Both the position numbers and the translations under genes were made by a program. From Polytrichum commune (Eukaryota > Streptophyta > Polytrichopsida > Polytrichales > Polytrichaceae), in contig OX485806.1 of NCBI GenBank assembly GCA_950295325.1, positions 57,223,169 through 57,283,168 on the forward strand: DNA of 60,000 nt. The letters are read 5' to 3'. The notes beneath the pieces were generated by a model. It was not told where the DNA came from. It made no database searches and saw only the letters and a program-made list of their open reading frames with translations. Position 1 is the first letter of the stretch. Every line of letters begins with the position of its first letter. Of the stretch, positions 11,542 through 22,193 are shown piece after piece.

Positions 11542-12276
11542 AGTTGTGTGTTGGTTTTATTTTTGATATCCGGCGCAAGTTTCATTCTTTCTCTCCATTA
11601 TTTCATATTCATATGTCAACCCGCATTGCATTCTTTATTTTTTCTTCATCGTTCGGATCTCTTAACTTCTAGTCACAAAACAATCTAGCTCTCGGCTCTT
11701 AGTGTGAGATCTTAGTTATAGGGGGACCATACTTTCTATTAGTGTGGATGGTTTATTTTATGGTTGTGCACACTAATCACATTGGCCGTCTTCCAATCCC
11801 AATTGCTATATAGCAATTGGAAGTTTTGTTTGGCACGCGAACATAACCTCGTCAAACTTTTTAAATTGAAATTCATGTTGTTCTCAAAGAGCCGGCACGT
11901 CACCTCAAAAATTTCCAAGAGGATTCTAAGGTTGGACTTGGGGGATTTGTCTTTGAGGTCTTTGGCTAAGCTAAGGACTGAATTGGAAGGCTGTTATGGT
12001 GCGACGGAGTTTTATGGCATGTTCTTTGGATCATTTTACCCATATTGGACATGCCCGGCAGATAGGGTGTAGATGGCCCTAAACTAGAGTATATAGTTAT
12101 TTTAACTAACTACCCATTTTTGTAAGTCTTGAGGTTGGCTACATTTTGTTGACCAATAAAATATTTTGTGTATGGTATTTTGATTTCAATTTGGTGACGT
12201 CAGCCCTAATTTAATATGATACATTTGAAAACATATACTATAAGATGTTTGATAACAAATGCAATCTTCCACGCCT
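11542..12276. other. Intergenic, no gene recognised
   Basis: No frame with recognisable protein sequence. 11764-12072 is open, but its translation has no family resemblance and no splice context. The text looks like decayed non-coding repeat. Confidence 0.5.
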
Positions 12277-12422
12277 ATAGGATCCGTTGGTTTCTCAAAC
12301 AATTCTGGGTTATTATGTCCACGGGAATGGGGGTACCTTTCCAAATATAGAATTCAAACTATCTCTAATTCCACGGAAATAGGCACTGCTTCTCCTAAAA
12401 TTACCCAACAAAATCTAAATTT

Positions 12423-12458
<36 letters not shown>

Positions 12459-12470
12459 ACGCTCACATAC
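12277..12470. repeat. Possible transposon end with CCGCTCT minisatellite
   Basis: Begins TAGGATCCGTTGGTTTCTC and ends about 190 bp later in five CCGCTCT units (12423-12465). 26627-26770 has the same design: TAGGACCCACTGTTTACTA followed by CCGCTCAC units, then 'cccccc...cacaaa'. The shared order suggests two ends or copies of one DNA transposon family. No terminal inverted repeat or target duplication was found. Confidence 0.35.
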
Positions 12471-12484
12471 TTGAGTTTCCCCCC

Positions 12485-12850
12485 ATACTCACAAACATAG
12501 TGTATTCACACATAAATCAAACACACACTTACTTAGTAAGGTTCCTAACCTGCCAAAATGTGGGCTCTTATCCTACCCCCCTCCCACACTCTCGGACCCG
12601 AGAGGGTCCAAATTTCATGCCCCCTCACAAACTCACAAATGTAGTATAGTCACACATAAATCACACTGAAACCTAGCAAGGTGCCTAACCTACCAAAATA
12701 TGGCTTCCAACCCTACCCCACTTTTACCCTGTTGGACCCGAGAAGGTCCAAATTTCAGCCCCCCCCCCCAAACTCACAAACGTAGTGAATTCACACATAT
12801 ATCAAACACATACTTAACAAGGTACTCAACTTACCAAATGTCGTTCTAAA
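12485..12850. repeat. Tandem repeat of about 142 bp with a TCTCGGACCCGAGA near-palindrome
   Basis: Three diverged units; 'actcacaaa' recurs at about 12490, 12634 and 12775 (periods 144 and 141). Unit 1 holds CTCTCGGACCCGAGAG at 12589-12604, and unit 2 holds a worn GTTGGACCCGAGAAGG at about 12731-12746. The core is the same CTCGG-CCGAG as in the satellites at 1-7 kb and 59-60 kb, while the surrounding sequence is different. Confidence 0.75.
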
Positions 12851-14630
12851 AGCCAGCAAGGACCTTGTGGGTGAGTTCCTCCTCCGCAATGATAGTGATC
12901 CTCATCACTTGCTTTCATTGGAAGAATTTGAGCTTGTCTTTGTGTGAGCCCAAAGTGGTGCCCACATGTGTTCTTAACTTGAAAGCCATTAGAACTGTAG
13001 GCTTTTGATTTACATTCAAATATGCAAAAGATAAAAAGGTTGAAGCTTTTGAGTTTAAACTGTGCTTTGATGCCCAAGTGGGCATGCCTTGGGTTTGAGA
13101 CTAGGTTAGTCAAATTAGTGATCAATTAGTTGTTTAGTTGAAGCTTAGTGTTAAGGGTTTTGGCATTCGGTTTGGAAGTGCCTTGGTCGTGGCTTAAGGC
13201 GGGTTAATTGTTTGTTTTAGGATGGTAGTTGGGTTGTTTAGAGGGGTCAACCCCCTCAGAAGGATTAGGCCTGGATTTCCACGGATCCAGCAGGGGTCCG
13301 GCGAGAAGAGGCTGAGGTTCTGGGTTTTGGCTCTCTTTAAAAAATGCTACACAGATTTTGAGGGCGGAACCCTGTTGCGGTGGGGGGGGGGTAGAGGCTC
13401 ACAGAGAGAGATTCGACCAAGAAGAGAGGGCACTAGCCGCAGCCATCTGTTCTAGGGAAAAACTACCATCACAGTTGGAATGTGGCTACCTGGTGAGGGA
13501 GTCAGGCCGCAAAAACAAAGGAGGAACTCTGCAATCAGTTCTCAAGGGGCAGGGGCGGCCTTAGCTCGGCGCATTGGTAGTCTAGGTGTCTAGGGGCTGT
13601 GGCTTTGGGCAGGGCGATTGCTGGTCAAATTCTGAAGCAAGCTAAGGTAATCACAATTCAAGGGAAAAAAGAAGTTGCTTGGGCAGAGATCACAAGGCGC
13701 CTCAACATTGGGCTTTATGAGGTGAGTAGTGTGGGGGATGCCAGGATTATTTGAATGCGAGTTAGTTGCCGCAAGCAGGAATGTAAAAATTGCAGCTTCT
13801 GGGTGGGAAATTCCGAGATCCGAGGGAGGATGCGGGGGCGAACCAATGCAGAATTTGGGTACTAGTTGCAAGGAGCAAGACTATTGGGTAGCCCAAGGTG
13901 ATGAACCTGAGATCTTCCTTTGCTGCTACTCTAATCTGTATGCAGCTTCTGAGGTCTGAGATCATACCTTGACCTTCATATGGGACCGGGAAAGTTCCAA
14001 CCACCCTGGAGGTGCTGGGCCACTATAGTAGCAGGGAGAATGCGAGTTTACTCTCTGCGGATAGCAAAGCTGGAGCAAGGTCGAAGGTGGGAGTGATGCC
14101 ACATGGCACTCACAGGACTGCGGAAGTGGCTGGGAATAATCTGAGGTGGCCGAAGCAAGCCAAGGTGGGCAGCATACCTTAAATAACAGAAATAACAACC
14201 ATGCTTCATTTTGGAATTAGTGGGCAGTAGGGTTAAGGAGTGTTGGGTGAATGAATGGGTGGTAGTTAGATTTAATTGATAGGAGGGGATGGACAAAATG
14301 CCCATTGGGGTGGTTGGTTGGTATGCCATTGGTAGATAGGGTAGTTTAGTTGACCTCATTATTGTTGGGACTGGAGGTTGTGAGTAGGTGGTATTGGACA
14401 ATCATGTGTGATTACGACCAATGCGGTCGTGAGTGTTTTTCAACACTCAAGGCTTTGTGTTTTTGAGTAAAGTTGTGCATTTATGGTGTGGGAGGGGAGT
14501 AAGTTGAGTTCCAACCCAAGGATACTAAGCAAGTGTATGTGAGCCATGGGCTCTCACCCAGACTATAACGCTTAAGGGTGGGGGTTTATGGCTGACACTT
14601 TGATCGTTGCAAGGAACTGAATTCCCCCCA
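12851..14630. other. Gene-poor interval
   Basis: Several short open frames exist on both strands, but none has recognisable domains or consistent splice sites. 13553-13630 has a weak tRNA-like A-box/B-box pairing, not called. A G-run lies at about 13381-13390. It separates copy 1 of the methyltransferase-like gene from the transposase relic. Confidence 0.5.
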
Positions 14631-15605
14631 ACCTAAGTGTTTTTTTGGCATAACCTCAACCACGTCATGGCTCGGCATGGAATCCCAAAGCAACATTTCA
14701 AAGGCTTCATGGCGGACACTGCACAAGCCAATTGGAACGCCGTGAGGATCATCTATGGCTCCAAAGATCCCAAGGTTCTGATCCAAGGGCGCGAGAGAAC
14801 CTGCTACTTCCATTGGACCCAATCTTTGGAAAAGCACACCAAACTCTATATCAAACACGACTTGTAAGACCAACACAAGCGTTTCTGCCTCCAGTACCGC
14901 GACACCTCCTCTATGTTGGAGGCAGAGACGAGGTACCTTGCTATCAAGGCTTGGTGGGCTTCATCCAGCTACACCTCTGAGGACGGTCTAGAACACCTTC
15001 AACTCTTGCTAGCCTTCTGGCACCTCCGCTATCAACAATGGGGTGGTTTCATGGAGTTGATGCGTCTCTAGTTTTTTTATTTCAAGTTTTTTTTTTTTTT
15101 TTTTTCTTTGCCTTTGCAAATTTCTTACACTGCCATTACATTATACAGGAAAAAATCATGACCGCTGAGGAGTTTGCACAAATGCCTAATGCAACCTTGC
15201 TGAATCCATACACAACAAATGGCTTGAAGCGTCTGGGAACAAGGGTGGCGATTTGTATGTGCCCACTGTAGATGACTATATTTGAGCATTGCTTTAAGTC
15301 GTGGCATATCATCAATTTTTAGAGGGAGATATTGGCGGTGATGGCCCTAGCAAAAAAAAACTCAAGTTTCGATGCGCTCAACATCGTGCTCAACGAATTG
15401 GTGACCCTGTTGTGCCACAAAAGATTCTTTTCAACATGCTCAGCGGAGAAGAATTTTGCATTTGTAATCTCCACCTCGAGGGTGCCGAGGTGTTCGGATT
15501 GTAAAAATGCAAGCCCGATACCCCCATTGGAGCAGACAATGAGATCCACCGCCCTGACACTGTTAATTTCTCTTGTCCTCGTGTCGCTCAGTGTGAGCCC
15601 AAGAT
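14631..15605 (+). pseudogene. Relic of SWIM/Mutator-like transposase
   Basis: Clear decayed relative of the transposase at 22194-25845. It carries HFKGFMADTAQANWNAVRII, then RERTCYFHWTQSLEKHTK, a stop (TAA, 14865-14867), and in the same frame AETRYLAIKAWWASS and LLAFWHLRYQQWGGFMEL. After a T-run intron comes MTAEEFAQMPNATLL, matching the start of exon 2 of the intact copy, followed by several frame changes up to about 15600. The 5' half and the SWIM finger are missing. Same strand as the methyltransferase-like copy 1 and 3.1 kb downstream of it. Confidence 0.85.
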
Positions 15606-15844
15606 TGTGCCCACATTAAGACTTAACCGTAAAACTTTGTTAAAACCTTAATATGGTATTTTCGGGGTTAGTCAAAAGGATAAGAAACGGGAAGGGTCAA
15701 AAGTATCGATCGGATTAAGTTAAAGGGTAAATAAGAGCTAGGAAGGGCAATAAACCTTAGAGGATTAATGGGGAGTAAAGACATAAGTGTTTAAGTGTGA
15801 GTCTAGTAAAAAACATACTAAAAACAACCAAGCAATACCAATAG

Positions 15845-16085
15845 AATAAGAGAAAGGGTCATAATGATGACCATTATTTATTGAACAATATGTACACAGA
15901 TAGCTCAGGAAGATGGGTAGGAGCCGGTTGGTTGATACAATTTTCCTGCCTAGAAATCACTAGCAGCACCAAGTCATGTGTAACACACTAAACGATCAGA
16001 CACACTCAACGGGAATCGAACCCGGACCGTCTAAGTGTAGTACAAACATCCTCCCTCAACCAACCGAGGAAATATGACTTGGCGA
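15845..16085 (-). mobile_element. Possible tRNA-derived SINE
   Basis: On the minus strand, 16008-16078 reads CCTCGGTTGGTTGAGGGAGG (A-box-like) followed by GGTTCGATTCC, a perfect B-box. The acceptor and D stems do not close, so it is not a working tRNA. Downstream on the same strand, about 150 bp of unrelated body ends near an AATAAATAATGG. A small inverted repeat, GGTCAT-AATG-ATGACC, is at the far end. No target duplication was identified, so the ends are approximate. Confidence 0.4.
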
Positions 16086-16169
16086 CCACCAACACAACAA
16101 ACCACAACTTATATTATAACACAAGCGTGATTACTTGCTAACGACTATGGTGGGTTACTTTTATTTGTC

Positions 16170-16201
<32 letters not shown>

Positions 16202-16202
16202 G
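16170..16202. repeat. TATC microsatellite
   Basis: Uninterrupted TATC units, followed after a short break by a few more (16206-16220). Confidence 0.95.
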
Positions 16203-17519
16203 AGTTCTATCTATCTATGAGTCTAGGGGGAGAATAAGTCAAGTGAAGAAGTGGGAAGTGGAGTTTGGAAGGGTGAAGGCCAAAGGAAAAGGTCTTAACC
16301 CGTTTTTTCTCTCAGGCGGCGCGAAAGATGCCGGGCAACCCGGGAAAAAAAAAAGGTTGGAGGGGTCTCGGGAGGTAGGAGGCAAGGAGCCTCATTATGC
16401 ATGTTAGAGGGTAGAGGAGTGGGGAGAGGGAGAGAGAGGGCAAAGCCCTGATCCGTTGAGGATAGAGGCATGAGATTGAGGAGAGGGAACCCTGTCTCGG
16501 TGGGGAAGGAGATGCAGTGTGCCGGCCTAGCTCAAGAACGCAGCAGGAGGAGTTGGACCTGCGGGCAGAGCTTGCATGTATGCGGAGGGGGGGGTACTAG
16601 GGCTGGAAATCGGAAGTATTGCCGCACCATAGAGCTTGCTTTTGTATTGGATGAGCAAGTCGGTGATCAATGAATATAGAGATGCGGCAGTGGCGGAGCA
16701 GAAGGAAGGGTGAATAGAAGTGCGATGGGGGCCAAACCATACTGAACAACGAGATAAGTTGGGAAAAGAGAGGGAGAAGGAGATCGGTGTGACTTGGGAT
16801 TCTTACATCCATACATAGATAGGCCCTGCTGAGTTTCGAGAGTGTTGGGACCGGGCGCCCGATCGCAAACCATCACATTTTTGCCCGTAGCAGTGTTGGA
16901 GGCAGGCAAACCGGTGTTGTGTTCTGGAGCCATACCCATCGTGTTGTTTCCAAGCTGCTCAGCGCAACGGATGGGGATATTGGGGAAATAAATGAGAGAA
17001 GACAGATGGGGGATTGGCCGAAGATAGAGCGACTACATGGGGAGGTGTATTCGGGTTGCATCACGACAAGATGCAATCCGCACCAAAACGCTGGTGTGAT
17101 CAGGGGAGGTTGCGACGAGGAGAATCTTAGCCCGGAGACTGGTTCTCATTGAATTTTGTCCGAAGAGGTTGGGTGTTGTGTCGCCGGGACCCTAATCATC
17201 GTGGTGATTGTGAAAGCAGAAGGCCTTCAAGAGACTCACCAGCAGACGCCTAGAGATTCCGCACCGAACCTTGAAGGAAGATGTTGGCGATGGGTAAACC
17301 AAGACTTAAGGGGTACCATCAATGATGGGATTGATGCTGAAGTGTCTCTGTAGCTGGGAATGCCTCTGAACAGCAGAGCAAGGTGCGTGTCGAATCGTGT
17401 TGTTGTGCGTTGCGGCAATGTTTCCTAACCTGCGGACGGGAAAAGCTATTTGGTGAGCGGTAAGTTTTCTAGAATATTGAAATTTTGTGTGGTGAAACAT
17501 GCCCTATGACCGCGGTGTA
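16203..17519. other. No gene recognised
   Basis: G-rich and purine-rich stretches with short open frames on both strands and no recognisable product. Nothing here can be tied to the flanking transposon genes. Confidence 0.45.
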
Positions 17520-17539
17520 GAGCTAAATATTGAAATATT

Positions 17540-17945
17540 TTTTGACAAAAATAACCTATAACCGTGGTTGAGGAACCTATAACCATGGTTGAAGAACCTA
17601 TAACCATGTTTATAAATTTGACCTCAAATCATTGGTTTTAATTTGGGTCTCGACATGCCCAACGGCTTAGATTTCATGTTCGGTCTCGGCATATATGGCC
17701 ACTTTGGACAAGGCCTAGGGGTTTGTTGTTTGATTTGAGGTCAAGTTGATAGCTTCAGGTTGAATGAGGGCATGCAATGTTTGGGTTTCATGCTTAGCTA
17801 CATTCAACCTGAATCTATAAATTTGACCTCAAATCATTGGTTTCAGGTTGAGTCTCGGCATGCCAAGTGGTTCATATTTAATGTGGGAGTGGCCACTTTG
17901 GATATGGCCCCGGATTTCTTGGAGTTTGATGTTTGATTTGAACCT
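17540..17945. repeat. Diverged 205-bp duplication with a 13-bp inverted repeat
   Basis: 'tataaatttgacctcaaat' occurs at 17611 and 17816, each followed by related text containing 'ctcggcat' and 'ggccactttgga'. Between them, TTCAGGTTGAATG (17754-17766) and CATTCAACCTGAA (17801-17813) form a perfect 13-bp stem with a 34-base loop. At 17560-17605 the phrase 'cctataaccatggttg' is repeated three times. It looks like a small non-autonomous element; its type is not assigned. Confidence 0.6.
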
Positions 17946-18472
17946 AAAACATAGGATGATGTCCATAATTTATGCACAAGCCTTTTTTGGGTTATTCCAT
18001 TCTTCTTCCAGTCTATCTTCTCATTTTTTAATTCTTCCATTCTTCTTCCAGTGTATCTTCTTCTTATTTGTAATTCTAAAAATCATATTGATATTCTATA
18101 CTTATTATCTTTAATATTTTGGTTTAGTTGTTCGGTTTAGTTTTCCTTAGTCTTTGTTTCATGTTTTGATCTATATTTTTACAACTACATTTCTTTATCT
18201 TTTTTAGTTAACCTCTATGTCTTATTGAAGAATAGAGTGGAAGTTGGGTTTAGGGTACACTTTTCGTTGGTGTACACTTTAGTCAACTTGTAGACCATTG
18301 TGTAATATAGGTGTGCATCTCATATCATTGTTGAACATACTCATGCAGAGGTATTAGAAAAGACACTTGAATGCCAAGTTACATGAGGTGACACTAATGG
18401 TTTAGGGTCATTTATTCAACACAACATTCGCCTAAAATCGCAATCAATCATTGAAAAAGTGTACGAATGCGT
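17946..18472. other. AT-rich interval, no gene seen
   Basis: T-rich sequence with no coding signal. It lies just beyond the 3' end of the minus-strand methyltransferase-like gene and probably includes its 3' UTR. Confidence 0.4.
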
Positions 18473-21400
18473 TCACTCCTCCTCATCACACTGAACAGCT
18501 TCTAGATCTAGAAAACTCAAGCCTCTACGAGACAGAGAACGGGAGCGCGAAGTGGGATTCCGTATGCCCTTAGTTGCAAAACAAAAAGCGATTTCTTCGG
18601 CATATGTAGGCAACTCAAAGGGTTTAGGAGGGCTTGGGAAAAATGTCGGCCTACAAAAAAAAGGTCGATGCTGTGGAGAAATCAGGATCTCGCACCTGCA
18701 AAACGAAAGCCGAAATAAGAAGTGACAACAAAAAGAAGTAACATAAATCAACATGATCTCAATAGAAATGCATACTTGAACGTTTAGACTTACTTACTGA
18801 ATCGGGATTTCTTCACGATCCGCTCAACTTCAATTTCCTCGCCATCAATGTCATCCACGATGGTGAGTGGATCCAGGTGAGGAGGCGAAAGAGTAGGTGA
18901 AGCCCGGATGAGGGGTGCCAGTAAGGCCTTGAAGATTTCCTCATCCGGCTCCAACACAACAATATGTCGGTTGATATTGCGACAAGCGTGTATGGACGAC
19001 CCTAGAGAAGTGAACATGATTTAGGTGATAAGTGAATGTACAAATAAAATTAAGTTGAAACCTTGAGGAAAATAAACTGAGACTGAGTAGGGTTTAGGTT
19101 GAGAAAACGAACCAGTGGCTGCAGTGCAGTCAACCACGAGATCCCCAGGAAAGGTAGACGCTTCTATAAGCATCTGCATGAGCAAGACGGACTTCTCCCG
19201 AGGGCCTCGCCAAGGTAAATTGCCATTCATGAGCTGATCATCTTTCGTGACCAGGTTCATGAGGATGTCATCTCTGGCAACGTCTACTCCGTGGTGGTCA
19301 AGAGCAGGGATTGGCTGAAAAGAAAATGTAGAATTGGGAACCCCTGGAAGACTCCTCACCGCCAAACAGATGCCAAATCTCATGGTCTAGCATTCGAACA
19401 AGAATATTAGACAAGATTGACAATGTCCATGGAGAATCAAATAATGTGTGAAGATCCAAACTGGTCATGCCGGACAAGAACAAAGGGCAAAGATTACAAT
19501 CGAAAATAATAAAAAATATATGACAAACGAAAACATATGCATTTCAAGATCAAATCACTTACAGTGGATGTCGGATGTACTGCTGATGTCAAATGCAGAC
19601 GGTTCATCCCCCACCACTCCTTGCGGATTTCAAAACCGTATGACTTGCAGTATCCGAGTATATTTGACTTTGTGCTCAATCGAAACGGATGAAGGATGAT
19701 GAATGCACCATCATCCTGGAGGTGTTGGTCGGCAAAATAAAAAATGGGCTCCAGCCATTCCTTAGAATCCTGGTTCCATAAGGGCACAGATGAAATAGGG
19801 TTTGAAATACCTGGAACTGGGAGACCTTCTGGTTGGTCCACAAGGATCAAATCCACACAAGGGTGGTTTCCAGAAAATCCTTTGTACGCACGCCCTTTAT
19901 CAGATGAATGCTGCTCAATGAGCAATTCAATGCATGTAAGAAACGTAACAATTTCAAAAGCAAACAGAATTGGACAATTAAATACTAGCAGTTGCAAAAG
20001 AGAACCACATCAGATGGGCAAATAAAAACAAAAATACCTTAGACATAAAAGCTTTGAGGTCATCGTAGAGGGGTGACAAACTGCCCAATTCACCGCCAAG
20101 GACCTCAAACAATGAAGAGTTTAGAATGAACTCATCATTCGTGCAATTGGTGTCCTCTGTGAGATCAACAATCGGCAACTGGGAAAGGAGCTCATATGAG
20201 GTGTCCCTCTTAGTACCCCTAGCTGAAACTGAGCGAATCTGGGAACCAGAGTCCACGGTTGGACCAGGCTGCACATGACTTATCATTTCTACCTCTCCAG
20301 GAGTAGTCACCTTCTTCTTGCCTTTCTTCGTCGATTTTGCAGTTGCTTTCTGCTGCCTCCCCAACTCCTTCAGGTGAGCCTTTTCTTCTGCCTCCTTGAC
20401 CTTGAGGGTTTTTTTGCGGTCCTCTTCAATCCGCCTCTTGAGTGCCTTAGCCCTGTCGTTGTCATCCTGGATGCCCTTCAAGTCCTCCATCTCCTCTCCA
20501 GACTCTCCAATAGCCTCGCGTGATTTCCTCGATTCCATCTCAAAAGGTGGGGTGTAATGTGTAGCACAATCGAGATACCACGCGCCAGAAGCAAAGTGCG
20601 AAGTCGTCCATGTCCTCTGCTGGGCAGTTGTGAACATGCATGAAGCGTTGGACCGGTCCAACCAAGTACTCAAGAAAACCGGCAAGTCCTCTTTCAGAAT
20701 CGCTTTCTTTGGGAGGAGCTCATACTTGAAGAACCTGGAAAATAATGATGGCCATAAGAACATGAAAAAGTTGGAATTGATAAAGAGGGAAATAGAAGTA
20801 TCAAATCAAAGCATGAAAGGAAAACAGAGCAAACACCTGAATAGGACTCTTCTCACAACAAGGTCCGTTCCCTTGTATCCCTGGAAATCATCAATTTTCT
20901 TAAAGCAGTCGTGACCGCGAAACACCGAGACAAATGCATGGTCCCAAAGCGTGATCCTGCATTCCTCAATATATGCAGCCAAAGTTAGAGGCTCCAAAGA
21001 CACAGACATGTCGATGGGGATGCGATCCTGTTGAACTATGTCTTCAAACATGTTTGTCGCATGATCGGAAATTTGAATGAAAACAAATTACACAATATCA
21101 ATGAGTTGATAAATGAGTTGGATTAAAATTACCAAATGAAATGAAAAATTAGTAATGAAAAACAAGGAAACGAATTAATGGTCAAGGACGAGGTCAAATT
21201 GATTATGCAATAGAGGACGTATCGGCCCCGATACAAGCAAAGCAATGACAGATTATTCAACTTGAAAAAAAAAAAAAAAATTTGCACGTATCGGCCCTGA
21301 TACACACACTGCGGCGGCGGATTGTTAAGGAACACTTAGCTGAGTCCGGTTAGTTCCAGAATGTCACGATACCTTCTCAAGGGTTATGTGTTGAGGTTGC

Positions 21401-22073
21401 AATTAATGTTTAGGTTCAAGAGGGCACCAACTAGGCCTATCATAATCCAAAGCAACCATTGGAGGTTAAGCTTTGGGCAAAGGTGTTTGCTTAATTTTCC
21501 AAGTTCTCAAACTTCTACTGATATGATCCACACAACAAATTTATGTAGTATTTCAAAATTAACACATGAGTTAGAATGCAGCAAGAACATTGTAAACTTT
21601 GTTGGAAAACACTGAAGTGTCAAGATATTCATACCCCAGCCCACCAGCATGCCTTTGCTAGGAAAATTGAAAGCTTTTCTTCGGTAACGGGCTTCGCAGG
21701 AACTCTTCTTGCCTCTCAAATTGCGGCAGAGGCGTTTATGTATTGAAGCCACTTGATTTTGGAAATCGGGGATGCTCTTGACGTAGCAATTAGCTGAAGC
21801 TTTTCTAAGTTGAGCTCTGGAGATATTGAATTATTGGCATAATGCCGCTCAATCTAGACAATTGCCAACGTCTTCGTTAAAAATGGACAAAGTAGATATC
21901 TTGAAATCAAATTTAGAATGACTAACATGATAAATCACTGGATTCAAGGAATGCAAACAACCTCATCAAACCAACCATCAATGAGGTCTGGGTTTGCAAC
22001 CGCAACCAGTTTTCCCATCTTCTGGCGCAATGCAATACATCGTTTCTCCACTGCGGCCTTCATCGCTAAACAT
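18473..22073 (-). pseudogene. ParB-methyltransferase-like family, copy 2, 5'-truncated
   Basis: Minus-strand exons aligning with exons 4-11 of copy 1: 22073-21962 (AVEKRC, VAVANPDLIDGWFDE), 21853-21635 (IERHYANN, NLEKLQLIATSRASP, KIKWLQYINA), about 21027-20837 (ECRITLWDHAF), 20734-20038, 19910-19563, 19386-19113, 19001-18794 and 18695-18473. The catalytic-motif position reads LILVDQPEGLPVPG; motif I reads LVVDCTAATGSSIHACR, then RHIVVLEPDEE. The linker is Lys/Glu-rich and coiled-coil-like, unlike the Pro/Ser linker of copy 1. A conserved tail PPKPFELP ends both proteins. The N-terminal ParB-like exons are missing: the sequence upstream of 22073 belongs to the divergent transposase gene. A TGA interrupts exon 5, so at most a shorter protein from ATG 21051 could be made. 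Confidence 0.65.
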
Positions 22074-22193
22074 CTGTAATTCCGCTTGCTGGTACATAAG
22101 TTGCCAGTTGGCTCTGTAATTCCTTTCCTGTTATATATTATCGCCATTTCAATGTTCAGAGGACTTGTTTTGATCAGAGTTATTTCGTACACT

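Noticed and set aside
13553-13630. Second tRNA-like head ('ttagctcggcgcattggtag' with a weak B-box)
   Set aside because: The B-box is poor and no stem closes; too weak to call.
16008-16078. Functional tRNA gene on the minus strand
   Set aside because: The B-box is perfect, but acceptor and D stems do not pair; kept only as a SINE candidate.
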